Part shown: piece after piece, positions 18,944 through 28,770 of the stretch | How positions within the stretch are numbered: the first letter of the stretch is position 1 | Layout: each line of letters begins with the position of its first letter | The notes under the pieces: generated by a model | Database searches by the model: none | Seen by the model: the letters and a program-made list of their open reading frames with translations, nothing else | Told to the model about the DNA's origin: nothing | Made by a program: the position numbers and the translations under genes | Source: JABDPF01 sp036351055 | Lineage (GTDB): Bacteria; Pseudomonadota; Gammaproteobacteria; Xanthomonadales; SZUA-36 | Assembly: GCA_036351055.1 (NCBI GenBank) | Contig: JAZBOH010000249.1 | Location: 1 to 38,438, forward strand | DNA: 38,438 bases | Reading direction: 5' to 3'

Positions 18944-19781
18944 GGCGCAGGATCTCGTTGACACTGGTGCGGGAACGGGTCTGCTCATCGACCTGCTTGA
19001 CGATCACGGCACAGTAAAGCGAGTGGCTGCCGTCACTGGCGGGAAGCGAACCGGGCACGACCACCGAGCCGGACGGGATTCGCCCGCGCAACACCTCGCC
19101 GGTCTCACGGTTGTAAATCTTGGTGCTCTGGCCGATGTAGACACCCATGGAGAGCACGCTGCCACGCTCCACGATCACCCCTTCGACCACCTCGGAGCGC
19201 GCGCCGATAAAGCAGTCGTCCTCGATGATGGTCGGGTTGGCCTGCAAGGGCTCCAGAACACCGCCAATACCGACGCCGCCGGACAGGTGCACGTTGGCTC
19301 CGATCTGGGCACAGGAGCCCACCGTGGCCCAGGTATCCACCATGGTGCGTTCGCCCACGTGGGCGCCCACGTTCAGGTAACTCGGCATCAGGACCGTATC
19401 GTGCCCGACATGCGCACCGCGGCGCACGGTGGCCGGCGGTACGACGCGTGCGCCGGTTGACTCGATGCTTTCGCCGTGTTCGTTGCCCCAGCGCAGGGGA
19501 AGTTTGTCGTAGAACTTCGTATACCCCGCCTCGATCACCTCGTTGGAATGCACGCGGAAAGACAACAGCACGGCTTTTTTCAGCCACTGGTTGACTTTCC
19601 ACTCTCCGGGCGGGCCAAGCGGTTCGGCGACGCGAAAGCAGCCGGATTCGAGCCCGTCCAGGCACTCCTCGACAGCCTGCCCCAACGCTGCCGGAAGGCG
19701 GTTGGCGGCAAGTTGATCACGTTCTTCCCAGGCCTCCTCGATGATGGCCTGGAGTTCTTCTTTCCTGATGTTCTCGTTCAT
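18933..19781 (-). CDS. dapD: Tetrahydrodipicolinate N-succinyltransferase
   Basis: DapD transfers succinate from succinyl-CoA to tetrahydrodipicolinate in the diaminopimelate pathway, giving the substrate line that ends with DapE. The 282-aa length is normal. An alpha-helical N-domain (1-105) is followed by left-handed beta-helix hexapeptide repeats (about 110-245: VRRGAHVGHDTVLMPSY, GAHVGERTMVDTWATVG, IEDDCFIGARSEVVEG). It lies 9 bases after glnD. Confidence 0.97.
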   Translation of the reverse strand: MNENIRKEELQAIIEEAWEERDQLAANRLPAALGQAVEECLDGLESGCFRVAEPLGPPGEWKVNQWLKKAVLLSFRVHSNEVIEAGYTKFYDKLPLRWGNEHGESIESTGARVVPPATVRRGAHVGHDTVLMPSYLNVGAHVGERTMVDTWATVGSCAQIGANVHLSGGVGIGGVLEPLQANPTIIEDDCFIGARSEVVEGVIVERGSVLSMGVYIGQSTKIYNRETGEVLRGRIPSGSVVVPGSLPASDGSHSLYCAVIVKQVDEQTRSRTSVNEILRHAE

Positions 19782-19790
19782 ATTCCCATG

Positions 19791-22484
19791 TTATTCCAGG
19801 TACTTCCTGATCCGCTTGCCAAGGGCGTCCATCGCTTCCTGGTCCAGCGGTTGGTGCTCCTGGTCGCTGACCAGGAACGTATCTTCAACCTTCTCGCCAA
19901 AGGTGGCGATGCGCGCGCTGTGCACCTGCAGCCCCTGTTTGAATATCGCAGCCGACAGGCGGGACAGCAGGCCCGGCTGATCGTGGCAGGCCAGGTGCAA
20001 CACGGTGCCCCCGGCGTCCGGATCGTCGGCAAAGTTGATTTGGGTATCGGTTGTAAAGTGCCTCAGGCGGCGCGGCAGTTTCCTTTTGGGGAAGGCCTTG
20101 GGGCGGCCGTCGCTGGTCGCCTTGAGCAAGCGCGCCACCAGTTCCGCCGCGTCAACTTCATTGATCACGTGGCCATGCTGGTCCATGACCTGGAAAAGAT
20201 CGTAACTGAAGCCGTCCCGCGTGGTCAGGACGCGCGCGGACATGACGTCCATGCCCATTTCGTCCAGCACCGAGGCGATGCTGGCAAACAGGCCATCCTG
20301 GTCCGGCACGTTGACCAGTAGTTCGGACACGCCGTGGGGCTGCACCGGCCGTATCGCGATGGTTTGCTTGCCTTCGCTCTCGACCGAAGTCGCGGAAGTC
20401 CACTCCAACTGGTCGGGACTGAGCCGCCAGAAAGATTCCTCCGGCAGGGATGCCCACAGGCGGTTGACGGCCACCGTGTCGACCCCGCGCCGCAGCAGGC
20501 GGCTGAGTGCCGAAGACCGCGTCTCGCGGATTCGGGTGGCCCGCTTGACCGGGTTTTCGAGACCGCGCCGCAGGGCGTCACCGGCCGCCAGGTACAACTC
20601 CCACAGCAGCTTGTTTTTCCAATTGTTCCAGAGCTTGGGGTCGGTACCGGCGATGTCGGCCACGGTCAGCAGGTAAAGATGATCCAGGTAACGCGTATTG
20701 CCCACTTCTTCGGCAAATTCCTGGATGTTCAGCGGGTCGGAAAGATCCTTGCGTTGCGAAGTCTGGGACATCAGCAGGTGGTTGCGCACCAACCATACGA
20801 CCATCTTGCGTTCCGCCGGCTCGATGTCCAGGCTCTGGCAGAATACCTCCGCGTCGATCGCCCCCAGTTCCGCGTGCTGCCCGCCCCGGCCCTTGGCGAT
20901 ATCGTGGAAAATCGCGGCCAGGTACAGCAATTCCGGCCTGGCGATGCGCTTGAAAACCTTGCGCGCGTGCGGGAAGCGCTCGCGGTACTTACCGTAGGCG
21001 AAGCGCCTCAGGTTACGCACCACGAACAGCGTGTGCTGGTCGACGGTATAGACGTGGAACAGGTCGTACTGCATGCGGCCGACGATGTTGCCAAAAGCCG
21101 GAATGTAGGCGGCCAGCAGGCCGTAACGATTCATGCGCCGCAGCTGGGTGTATATGCCCTCAGGCTGCCGCAACAACTCGAGAAAGTGCTCGTTGACCCG
21201 TGGGTTGCTGCGAAAATCCGCGTTGACCAGGTAAAGGTGGTCGCGAATGGAACGGATCGTCGCCGCGGTGACACCGCGCAGCGTTTCGTCACGTGCCAGT
21301 AATTCGAACAATTCCATCAACGCTTCCGGCCGTTGTACGAAAACGTCCTTGTGCCGGGGTTCGAGGAAACTGTTCCTGGCCCGAAAGTCCTCACCCAGAT
21401 CGCGCAGTTCGTCCTCTTCGCGGTTAAGGAATGCTTCCTGGAACAGTTGCAACAGACTTTCGTTGAGGCGTTCCAGGCGCATCACGGTGCGGTAGTAAAG
21501 CTGCATGAACTGTTCGACCGCCAGGCTGTTTTCGCTGTCCTCGAAACCAAAACGCCTGGCAATCTGGTTCTGGAAATCGAACAGCAAGCGGTCTTCGGGG
21601 CGGCCCGCCAACAGGTGCAGCGCATAACGCACGCGCCACAAGAAGCGTTTGCCGCCCACCAGGTCGTGGTATTCGGAGTCTGTCAGGAACTCGTTGATCA
21701 CCAGGCCATGCAGGTGGTCGGACTTGAAATGCCGCCGCGTGACCCAGGAAATGGTCTGGATGTCCCTGAGCCCGCCGGGGCCTTCCTTGATGTTCGGCTC
21801 CAGGTTGTAGGCCGTTTCATGGTAGCGCTCGTGACGCGATTTCTGCTCGGCGTACTTGGCCTCGAAGAACTCGGCCGCGGGCCAGATGCGGCCTGGGGAA
21901 ATCACCTCCAGCATCTGGTCCAGCAGTTCCCTGGAACCGGCCAGCAAGCGGGATTCCATCAAGGCGGTCGTGGTGACGATGTCTTTCAGCGACTCCTCGG
22001 CGCACTGCGCCACGGTGCGGACACTGTGGCCCAGGTAGAAGCCGGCATCCCAGAGCAGCTGCACAAAAGCCTCGATTTCAGCCCGTGGCAACTTGTCGCC
22101 GATCTCGTCGCCGAGCAGGATCAGCAAGTCTACGTCGGAGCCGGGATGAAGTTCGCCCCTGCCGTATCCGCCCACGGCCACCAGGCCGACGTCCTCCATG
22201 AAGGGAACCAGCCTGCGCCAGGCCAGCAGCAGCAGCTGTTCAACCACCCAGGCCCTGGAGTGCACCAGTACGAGCACGTCACGGCCGGCCCAGAACTGCT
22301 CCGCGAGGTGAGTGTCCGCCTGCTCGGCGGCGCTGCGAAGGTAATCGCGCAGGGCCGCCAATTGCGCGGCGGCGTCTTCATGGTCGAGTTGGATAAGGCC
22401 TTCAGCTTCGAGACTGGCGATCCGTTCAAGATCGAGGCAGTCTGCGCTGGCCGCCGGCGCTGCCAGGCGGCCGTGCATACTCAC
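19791..22484 (-). CDS. glnD: GlnD, bifunctional PII uridylyltransferase/uridylyl-removing enzyme
   Basis: GlnD is the glutamine sensor of nitrogen control; it adds UMP to and removes UMP from PII proteins. At 897 aa it has full length. The nucleotidyltransferase motif GGYGRGE is at 105-111 with the catalytic DVD at 117-119. The HD hydrolase motif (FHDIAKGRGGQH) is near 524. Two C-terminal ACT domains (about 705-780 and 815-897: LLVNVPDQDGLFASIASVL and LHLACHDQPGLLSRLSAAI) bind glutamine. Its ATG overlaps the map stop by 4 bases. Confidence 0.97.
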   Translation of the reverse strand: MSMHGRLAAPAASADCLDLERIASLEAEGLIQLDHEDAAAQLAALRDYLRSAAEQADTHLAEQFWAGRDVLVLVHSRAWVVEQLLLLAWRRLVPFMEDVGLVAVGGYGRGELHPGSDVDLLILLGDEIGDKLPRAEIEAFVQLLWDAGFYLGHSVRTVAQCAEESLKDIVTTTALMESRLLAGSRELLDQMLEVISPGRIWPAAEFFEAKYAEQKSRHERYHETAYNLEPNIKEGPGGLRDIQTISWVTRRHFKSDHLHGLVINEFLTDSEYHDLVGGKRFLWRVRYALHLLAGRPEDRLLFDFQNQIARRFGFEDSENSLAVEQFMQLYYRTVMRLERLNESLLQLFQEAFLNREEDELRDLGEDFRARNSFLEPRHKDVFVQRPEALMELFELLARDETLRGVTAATIRSIRDHLYLVNADFRSNPRVNEHFLELLRQPEGIYTQLRRMNRYGLLAAYIPAFGNIVGRMQYDLFHVYTVDQHTLFVVRNLRRFAYGKYRERFPHARKVFKRIARPELLYLAAIFHDIAKGRGGQHAELGAIDAEVFCQSLDIEPAERKMVVWLVRNHLLMSQTSQRKDLSDPLNIQEFAEEVGNTRYLDHLYLLTVADIAGTDPKLWNNWKNKLLWELYLAAGDALRRGLENPVKRATRIRETRSSALSRLLRRGVDTVAVNRLWASLPEESFWRLSPDQLEWTSATSVESEGKQTIAIRPVQPHGVSELLVNVPDQDGLFASIASVLDEMGMDVMSARVLTTRDGFSYDLFQVMDQHGHVINEVDAAELVARLLKATSDGRPKAFPKRKLPRRLRHFTTDTQINFADDPDAGGTVLHLACHDQPGLLSRLSAAIFKQGLQVHSARIATFGEKVEDTFLVSDQEHQPLDQEAMDALGKRIRKYLE

Positions 22485-23248
22485 AGACCGTCACCCGGGA
22501 GTTGGGTCAACACGTCAAAGCCGTCTTCCGTCACCGCCAGGGTGTGCTCCCACTGCGCCGACAGGCTGCGGTCGCGGGTCACCACGGTCCAGCCGTCGGG
22601 CAGGAGTTTGGTATCGCGGCGCCCGAGGTTGATCATCGGTTCGATCGTGAACACCATGCCGGGCATTAGCTCCACACCGGTTCCAGGCTTGCCGTAATGC
22701 AGTACCTGGGGGTCTTCGTGAAAACCCCTTCCAATACCGTGACCACAGTATTCGCGCACCACCGAACAACCGTGGCTTTCTGCGTATTTCTGGATGGTAT
22801 GGCCGATATCACCCAGGCGCACGCCCGGGCGGACCATCTCGATGCCCCGCACCATGCAGCTATGGGCGATGTCGGCGATACGCTGGCCCTTGATGGTGGG
22901 CTTGCCCACCATGAACATCTTGGAGGTATCACCGTGCCACCCCTCCTTGATCACGGTAATGTCGATGTTGACGATATCACCGTCCTTGAGAACCTTGTCG
23001 CCCGGTATGCCATGGCAGATTACGTTGTTGACCGAGGTGCAGATGGACTTGGGAAATCCCCGGTAATTCAGCGGCGCCGGGATCGCCTGCTGGGTTTCGG
23101 TGATGTAACGATGGCAGATATCGTCCAGCTTACCGGTGCTGATGCCCGGTTGAACGTGGGGCGCAATCATGCGCAGAACCTCACCCGCCATCTGACCCGC
23201 CACGCGCATCTGCTCGATTTCATCTTTGGTTTTAAAAATAATACCCAT
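22481..23248 (-). CDS. map: Methionine aminopeptidase, type I
   Basis: MetAP removes the initiator methionine from new proteins. The 255-aa protein starts MGIIFKTKDEIEQMRVAG at 23248. A 31-residue upstream extension to 23341 is open but unlike the family, so it is not used. Motifs include ICTSVNNVICHGIPGD, DIVNIDITVIKEGWHGDTSKMF (two metal aspartates), YCGHGIGRGFHEDP (His ligand) and MVFTIEPMI (Glu ligand). map-glnD adjacency is common in Gammaproteobacteria, where rpsB is the usual divergent neighbour; here the divergent neighbour is an efflux operon. Confidence 0.97.
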   Translation of the reverse strand: MGIIFKTKDEIEQMRVAGQMAGEVLRMIAPHVQPGISTGKLDDICHRYITETQQAIPAPLNYRGFPKSICTSVNNVICHGIPGDKVLKDGDIVNIDITVIKEGWHGDTSKMFMVGKPTIKGQRIADIAHSCMVRGIEMVRPGVRLGDIGHTIQKYAESHGCSVVREYCGHGIGRGFHEDPQVLHYGKPGTGVELMPGMVFTIEPMINLGRRDTKLLPDGWTVVTRDRSLSAQWEHTLAVTEDGFDVLTQLPGDGL

Positions 23249-23397
23249 ACTTTCCCGCAGTGTCGCAGCGCCCGTTTTCCGGCGGTTCCGCCATGATTTG
23301 AACATTGAAACCCGGATTGTGCAAAAAAAGACATTGTACATGGCGAAACCATGAGTCAGGAAATCCAGCTCTCACCCGGACCCCAGACTTTTAGACT

Positions 23398-23426
23398 ATG
23401 ACTTATCAGCCGGCAACTGGGATAAT
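23398..23426 (+). promoter_or_regulatory. Predicted promoter of the RND efflux operon
   Basis: ATGACT (23398-23403), a 17-base spacer and GATAAT (23421-23426) match sigma-70 at 4/6 and 5/6 positions. Transcription would start near 23433, giving a leader of only about 20 bases that includes GGAGA (23441-23445), 8 bases before the ATG at 23454. Confidence 0.5.
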
Positions 23427-23453
23427 CCGCCGGAGTAGACGGAGAATCAGCCG

Positions 23454-24674
23454 ATGAAAAAGTTTTTCAAATATATCCTGCCACTCGGCATCATCATGCT
23501 ATCCATCATCATTGTGATCGCGATGATCGCCATTGCACAGGGCAAGCGGCCAGAGCGGAAAGACGCCAGCAACCAGGCGCTGGTGGTGGACACCATTCCC
23601 GCCCGTGTGCAATCGCTGAACTTTTCCGTCGTCTCCCAGGGTGCTGTAGAGCCGCGCACCGAGACCACGCTGGTTGCCGAAGTGTCTGGGCAGATCGTCT
23701 CCGTCTCTTCCAATTTCATCGCGGGCGGGTTTTTCCGCAAGGGTGAAATACTGCTACAGATCGACCCGAGCGATTACGAGACGGCCCTGCTGAGAGCGCA
23801 GGCAACGCTAGCCGCACGCAAAGCCCAGCTGGCCGACCAGACCGCGCGCTCGGAACAGGCGCTCAAGGACTGGAACAACCTGGGCCGCCAGGGCGAACCG
23901 TCCGACCTGACCTTGCGCAAACCGCAGCTGGCGGAAGCCAAGGCGGCGGTACAGGCGGCAGAAGCGGAACTCCGCCAGGCCGAGCGCAACCTGGAGCGAA
24001 CCCGCATCAAGGTACCGTACGACGGGCTGGTGCGCAGCAAAATGGTCGACGTGGGCCAGTTCGTCTCCCCGGGCACACCGCTGGGCGTAACTTTTGCAGT
24101 CGACTACGCCGAAATCCGGCTGCCACTGTCTGCCAGCGACCTGCGCTTCCTCGACCTGCCTTCGGCCACCCGGCTCGACAGCGCCCACCGTGTACCGGTC
24201 CGGCTGGTTTCGAGCTCAAAAGAAGGTACACGCGAATGGGATGCCGAGATCGTCCGTACCGAGGGTGTCGTGGACCAGAAAAGCCGCGTGGTCTACGCCG
24301 TGGCCGAAGTCGTGGACCCTTACGGCGTCCTTGGCAAGAGCACGCAGACCGAACTGAAAATGGGTACTTTTGTACGGGCTGAAATCCAGGGCCTGCGGGC
24401 CGAAAACGTCGTGGTGCTGCCACGCTCGGTCCTGTTGAACGACAATACGGTGCTGGTGGCCAACCGCGACCGTGAACTCGAAATCCGCTCGGTTGAAGTC
24501 CTGCGTGCCGAGCCGCGCCAGGTCTACCTGGGCGGCGGGATCGAGGAAGGTGAGCTGGTTGTGACAACATCGCTGGACGCACCGATCCCCGGCACGAAGC
24601 TGGCCGTCAGCGGGGAAAAACCGCCGGCCACAGCACTTGAAAGCATCGCGGCAGAGGCGGGAGACGGGTCATGA
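23454..24674 (+). CDS. RND efflux periplasmic adaptor (membrane fusion protein)
   Basis: A 406-aa HlyD/AcrA-type adaptor. An N-terminal membrane helix (about 6-26, uncleaved-anchor type with no lipobox cysteine) is followed by a barrel-sandwich segment (VEPRTETTLVAEVSGQIVSV), an alpha-helical hairpin (about 105-180, Ala/Gln/Arg-rich), the returning lipoyl half (RIKVPYDGLVRSKMVDVGQFVSPG) and the beta-barrel and membrane-proximal domains. It bridges the inner-membrane pump and an outer-membrane channel. The pump gene overlaps its stop by 4 bases. Substrate is unknown. Confidence 0.93.
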   Translation: MKKFFKYILPLGIIMLSIIIVIAMIAIAQGKRPERKDASNQALVVDTIPARVQSLNFSVVSQGAVEPRTETTLVAEVSGQIVSVSSNFIAGGFFRKGEILLQIDPSDYETALLRAQATLAARKAQLADQTARSEQALKDWNNLGRQGEPSDLTLRKPQLAEAKAAVQAAEAELRQAERNLERTRIKVPYDGLVRSKMVDVGQFVSPGTPLGVTFAVDYAEIRLPLSASDLRFLDLPSATRLDSAHRVPVRLVSSSKEGTREWDAEIVRTEGVVDQKSRVVYAVAEVVDPYGVLGKSTQTELKMGTFVRAEIQGLRAENVVVLPRSVLLNDNTVLVANRDRELEIRSVEVLRAEPRQVYLGGGIEEGELVVTTSLDAPIPGTKLAVSGEKPPATALESIAAEAGDGS

Positions 24675-27600
24675 CCAGCAATCCCTTTGAAGCCCTGATC
24701 AACTGGTTTGCGCGTAACTCGGTTGCCGCCAACCTGCTGATGGCCATCCTCCTGCTCGGCGGTTTTTACACCGTGCTGACGATCAAGAAGGAAATGCAGC
24801 CACAGATCGAGACCAACTTCATCTCGATCAACGTACCTTTCCTGGGCGCCACGCCGGCGGATGTCGAGGAAGGCGTCGTGGTCAAGATCGAGGAAGCGGT
24901 GCAGGATATCGAAGGCATCGAAGAGATCGTCTCCACCGCCAGCCGCGGTTACGGTTCGGTCAATATCGAAGTCAACGCCGATTACGAAGTCACCGAAGTG
25001 ATGGACCAGGTGAAAAACCGCGTGGACGCCATCTCGACCTTCCCGGACAACACCGAAAAACCCAGTATTTCCCGTACCGACTTCCAGCAGCAGGTCGTGA
25101 TGGTGACCGTGTATGGCGACGTGGACGAGCGCACGCTCAAGGAATACGCCAAGCAGGTGCGCAACGACATCGTGGTGCTGCCGGGCGTGACACGCGCCGA
25201 GATCCTTGGTGGACGACCTTATGAGATCAGTATCGAGGTCAGCGAGTTCACACTGCAAAGTTACGAAATGACCCTGTCGGAAGTGGCCCAGGCCGTGCGC
25301 CGCGGCTCCCTGGACCTGTCTGCCGGCGCCATCCGCTCCGAGTCCGGGGACATCCTGGTTCGCACCAAGGGCCAGGCTTACGTCGGCCGTGATTTTGAAG
25401 ACCTGGTCATCCGCACCAACGCCGATGGCTCGCGTGTTTTATTGAAAGACATCGCCATGATCCGCGATGAGTTCGTCGAAGGTGACCGATTTTCCGAATA
25501 CAACGGCAAACCGGCCATCACCATCCAGGTCATGTCGGTGGGCAACCAGAGTGAGCTGGATATCTCCGCCACGGTGCAGGCGTTCGTGAAAGAACGCTCC
25601 GCCCAGCTTCCCGAGCAGGTCCAGGTGGCCGCCTGGGCGGACATCAGCTACTACCTGGAAGGCCGTCTCGACATGATGGTCAAGAACCTGATCATCGGCG
25701 CCTTCCTGGTGTTCCTGATCCTGGCGCTGTTCCTGCGGCTGAAACTGGCCTTCTGGGTCATGGTGGGCCTGCCCATCGCCTTTATGGGTGCGTTTTTCCT
25801 GCTGCCCCTGGTCGACGTCACGGTCAATATGCTCAGCCTGTTCGGCTTTATCCTGGTGCTGGGTATCGTCGTCGATGACGCCATCGTGATCGGTGAGAGC
25901 GCCTACACCAATATGCGCGCCAAGGGGCATTCCGTGGATAACATCGTCGAAGGCGTGATGAAGGTCGCCGTGCCCGCCACCTTTGGTGTGCTGACCACCA
26001 TTGCCGCTTTCCTGCCTATCCTGATGGTCAGCGGTATTTCCGGACAGTTTTTCTCGGCCATCGGCTGGGTCGTCATCCTGTGCCTGAGCTTCTCCCTGGT
26101 CGAGTCCAAGCTGATCCTGCCGGCCCACCTGGCGCACATGAAGATCCGGCATTACGAGAAGGACACGCACAACGTGTTTGTCCGCTTCCAGCGCTTTTTC
26201 AGCGAAGGCCTGCACCATTTCATCGACGACATCTATGGCCCCTTCCTGGAAAAGGCCCTGGTCCACCGCTACCTGACGATCTCCCTGTTTATTGCCATGC
26301 TGATCCTGTCGATCGGCCTGCTGGCCGGCGGCATCCTGCGCTTCGTCTTTTTCCCGGACATGACCGCGGATTTCCTGCAGGTTGAAATCGAGATGAACGA
26401 GGGCACACCGCCCGAGGCAACCAATGCCGCCTTGCGCCGCATCCAGGATGGCCTGTGGGAGGTCGACCGCCAGGTCAGCGAGGAACAGGGTGTGGATTCC
26501 GGCGCCGTGGTGTCCAGCATCCTGTCTTTCCGCCGCAGCGATACGTCCGGCCGGACGATCACCGAACTGATCAAGGAAAACGACGACGTGATCACCGGTC
26601 CCGAGGTACTGCGGCGCTGGCAGGAGGAAGTCGGTGAAATTCCGGGGGTCAAAACCCTGGGCTTCGAGGGCGCCACGCATATGGGCGGCGGCGCCGCGAT
26701 TTCCATCCAGCTGATGGGCTCGGATATCGATGCCGTGGGCCGCGCGGCCAAGGACCTGGAGAACCGCATCCGCCAGTACGAGGGCGTTTTCGATATCCGC
26801 AACTCCTACGAATCCGGCACCCCGGAGATCAAGCTCAATATCAAGCCCGAAGCCGAGGTGCTGGGGCTGACCCTGTCCGACCTGGCGCGCCAGGTGCGGG
26901 CCGGATTTTACGGCGAGGAAGTCCAGCGCGTTCAACGCGGCCAGGACGAGGTCAAGGTCATGGTCCGCTTCCCGCGTGACGAACGCGACTCGGTCGGCTA
27001 CCTCGACAATATGCGCATCCGCACGCCGGACGGCGGCCGCGTGCCGTTCAATACGGTGGCCAGCGTTGAAATCGGCGAAAGCCCGACACGCATCCGCCGT
27101 TACGACCGCAACCGCGCGGTGCAGATTTCAGCCGAAGTCGACAAGGAGAACTACGAACCGGGCAAGATCACGGCCGACATCCTTGAAAAGGAACTGCCCG
27201 AGGTGCTGGCCGGTTACCCGGGCGTCCGTCACCGCCTGAGCGGCAGCAGCCAGGGCCAGCAGGAAGTCACCCAGGACCTGGTCAAGGGTGCGCTGTTCGC
27301 GCTGTTCCTGATCTATGCCCTGATGGCCATCCCGCTGCGTTCCTATGTGCAGCCCCTGATCATCATGTCGGTGATTCCATTCGGCACCATCGGCGCCCTG
27401 GTCGGGCACCTGCTGCTGGGAATCCAGGTCAGCATGATGAGTTTCTTCGGCATTATCGCCCTGGCCGGCGTGGTGGTGAACGACAGCCTGATCCTGGTTG
27501 ATTTTGTGAACAAGGAGCGTGCCCAGGGCATCCCCCTGCTGCGCGCGGTCACCGATGCGGCCATGAAGCGCTTCCGGGCCATCCTGCTGACCTCGCTGAC

Positions 27601-27856
27601 CACGTTCTTTGGCCTGATTCCGATCATCATGGAGACCAGCCTGCAGGCACAGATCATGATTCCGATGGCGACCTCGCTGGCCTTTGGCATCCTGTTCGCC
27701 ACCGTGATCACGCTGTTCCTGATCCCGTCGCTGTACATGATCCTGGATGATTTCAAGCGCTGGTGGAAAGAGGCCTGGCGCCTGGTGCTGCCAGGCCGCA
27801 AGGCGTCCGTGGAAGTGAATACCGAAGCAAGGGAAGTGGCCCGGGGAGATTCCTGA
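24671..27856 (+). CDS. RND-family efflux pump permease
   Basis: A 1061-aa inner-membrane RND permease (AcrB/MexB superfamily) driven by the proton gradient. It has the twelve-helix, two-loop layout. Helix 1 is near 16-36 and a large periplasmic loop follows. The fourth helix carries GIVVDDAIVIGESAYTNMRAKG near 395, with the two adjacent aspartates of the proton relay. The second half repeats the pattern (ALAGVVVNDSLILVDFVNKERAQG near 935). The first loop has the NRVDAISTFPDNTEKP-type porter segment. Unlike E. coli acrAB-tolC-type clusters with a linked outer-membrane factor, none follows. It is most like uncharacterised HAE-type pumps of marine Gammaproteobacteria. Confidence 0.93.
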   Translation: MTSNPFEALINWFARNSVAANLLMAILLLGGFYTVLTIKKEMQPQIETNFISINVPFLGATPADVEEGVVVKIEEAVQDIEGIEEIVSTASRGYGSVNIEVNADYEVTEVMDQVKNRVDAISTFPDNTEKPSISRTDFQQQVVMVTVYGDVDERTLKEYAKQVRNDIVVLPGVTRAEILGGRPYEISIEVSEFTLQSYEMTLSEVAQAVRRGSLDLSAGAIRSESGDILVRTKGQAYVGRDFEDLVIRTNADGSRVLLKDIAMIRDEFVEGDRFSEYNGKPAITIQVMSVGNQSELDISATVQAFVKERSAQLPEQVQVAAWADISYYLEGRLDMMVKNLIIGAFLVFLILALFLRLKLAFWVMVGLPIAFMGAFFLLPLVDVTVNMLSLFGFILVLGIVVDDAIVIGESAYTNMRAKGHSVDNIVEGVMKVAVPATFGVLTTIAAFLPILMVSGISGQFFSAIGWVVILCLSFSLVESKLILPAHLAHMKIRHYEKDTHNVFVRFQRFFSEGLHHFIDDIYGPFLEKALVHRYLTISLFIAMLILSIGLLAGGILRFVFFPDMTADFLQVEIEMNEGTPPEATNAALRRIQDGLWEVDRQVSEEQGVDSGAVVSSILSFRRSDTSGRTITELIKENDDVITGPEVLRRWQEEVGEIPGVKTLGFEGATHMGGGAAISIQLMGSDIDAVGRAAKDLENRIRQYEGVFDIRNSYESGTPEIKLNIKPEAEVLGLTLSDLARQVRAGFYGEEVQRVQRGQDEVKVMVRFPRDERDSVGYLDNMRIRTPDGGRVPFNTVASVEIGESPTRIRRYDRNRAVQISAEVDKENYEPGKITADILEKELPEVLAGYPGVRHRLSGSSQGQQEVTQDLVKGALFALFLIYALMAIPLRSYVQPLIIMSVIPFGTIGALVGHLLLGIQVSMMSFFGIIALAGVVVNDSLILVDFVNKERAQGIPLLRAVTDAAMKRFRAILLTSLTTFFGLIPIIMETSLQAQIMIPMATSLAFGILFATVITLFLIPSLYMILDDFKRWWKEAWRLVLPGRKASVEVNTEAREVARGDS

Positions 27857-27860
27857 GCCG

Positions 27861-28676
27861 ATGACGGCCAGGGAACTCCTGCTGGAAGGCCGCGGGCGGC
27901 TCGGCTCGGCGCTGGAGGCGGAAGTGCTGCTGATGCATGTGCTCGAAGTCGAGCGGGCCTGGCTGTATGCCAACAGTGAACGGCCGGTTTCAGCAACAGC
28001 GCAGCAACGCTATGCCGACCTGCTGGAACGGCGGCTTGCCGGCGAACCGGTTGCCTACCTGACCGGCGTGCGCGAGTTCTGGTCACTACCGTTACAGGTC
28101 ACCCCGGACGTGCTGATCCCACGCCCCGAGACCGAGTTGCTGGTTGAAGCCGCCTTGCAAAGGTTGCCTGACGGTGAGGAGTGGCGGGTGGCCGACCTCG
28201 GCACCGGCAGCGGCGCCGTTGCGCTGGCGATCGCCTGCGAACGCCCGCTGTGCGAGATCCATGCCACGGACATCAGCGCGGCGGCACTGGCCGTTGCCCG
28301 TGGCAACTCGGAAAGACTGGCCCCTGGACGCGTGCAGTTTCACCAGGGTTCCTGGTTTGAACCGCTCGAGGGGAGCTTCCACCTCGTGCTCAGCAACCCG
28401 CCCTATATCAGGGAGGGTGACCCGCACCTGGAAACCGGGGACTGCCGTTTTGAGCCGAGGCTGGCGCTCAGTCCTGGCGGGGACGGAATGGACGCCATAC
28501 GGCACATTGCGAGTCATGCGGTGGACTACCTGGAACCGGGCGGTTGCCTGGCTTTTGAGCATGGTTTCGACCAGGGTGAAGCTTCCCGGCGGGTCCTCGA
28601 AGCATTGTCATATGAAAATATAGAAACCCTGAGAGACCTGGAGAGCAGGGATCGGATTACCGTGGGGATGAAATAA
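27861..28676 (+). CDS. prmC: PrmC, release factor N5-glutamine methyltransferase
   Basis: PrmC (HemK) methylates the GGQ glutamine of peptide chain release factors using S-adenosylmethionine. It is a 271-aa protein of normal length. An N-terminal helical domain (1-75) precedes the SAM site DLGTGSG at 112-118 and the catalytic NPPY at 179-182. It starts 4 bases after the RND pump stop, so it appears to be co-transcribed with the efflux operon. In many bacteria prmC instead follows prfA, so this context is unusual. Confidence 0.95.
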   Translation: MTARELLLEGRGRLGSALEAEVLLMHVLEVERAWLYANSERPVSATAQQRYADLLERRLAGEPVAYLTGVREFWSLPLQVTPDVLIPRPETELLVEAALQRLPDGEEWRVADLGTGSGAVALAIACERPLCEIHATDISAAALAVARGNSERLAPGRVQFHQGSWFEPLEGSFHLVLSNPPYIREGDPHLETGDCRFEPRLALSPGGDGMDAIRHIASHAVDYLEPGGCLAFEHGFDQGEASRRVLEALSYENIETLRDLESRDRITVGMK

Positions 28677-28770
28677 GACGGTATTTCCAGGGTCCAGATA
28701 CCAAAACAGACCGACTTCCTGTCGATCTGCTGGTTAGATGCCCTGTGTGATGATGCAAGACTACGCTCTT

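Noticed and set aside
21333..22697. 454-codon open frame on the plus strand across glnD
   Set aside because: It is antisense to GlnD's nucleotidyltransferase half, runs into map, and has no recognisable domain or ribosome site.
25439..26935. 498-codon open frame on the minus strand across the RND pump
   Set aside because: It is the antisense shadow of the pump; its His/Asp/Gln-rich composition is typical of the complement of hydrophobic codons.
28707..28729. Hairpin cagaccgac/gtcgatctg as a prmC terminator
   Set aside because: The stem has a mismatch and no T-run follows in the direction of prmC transcription.
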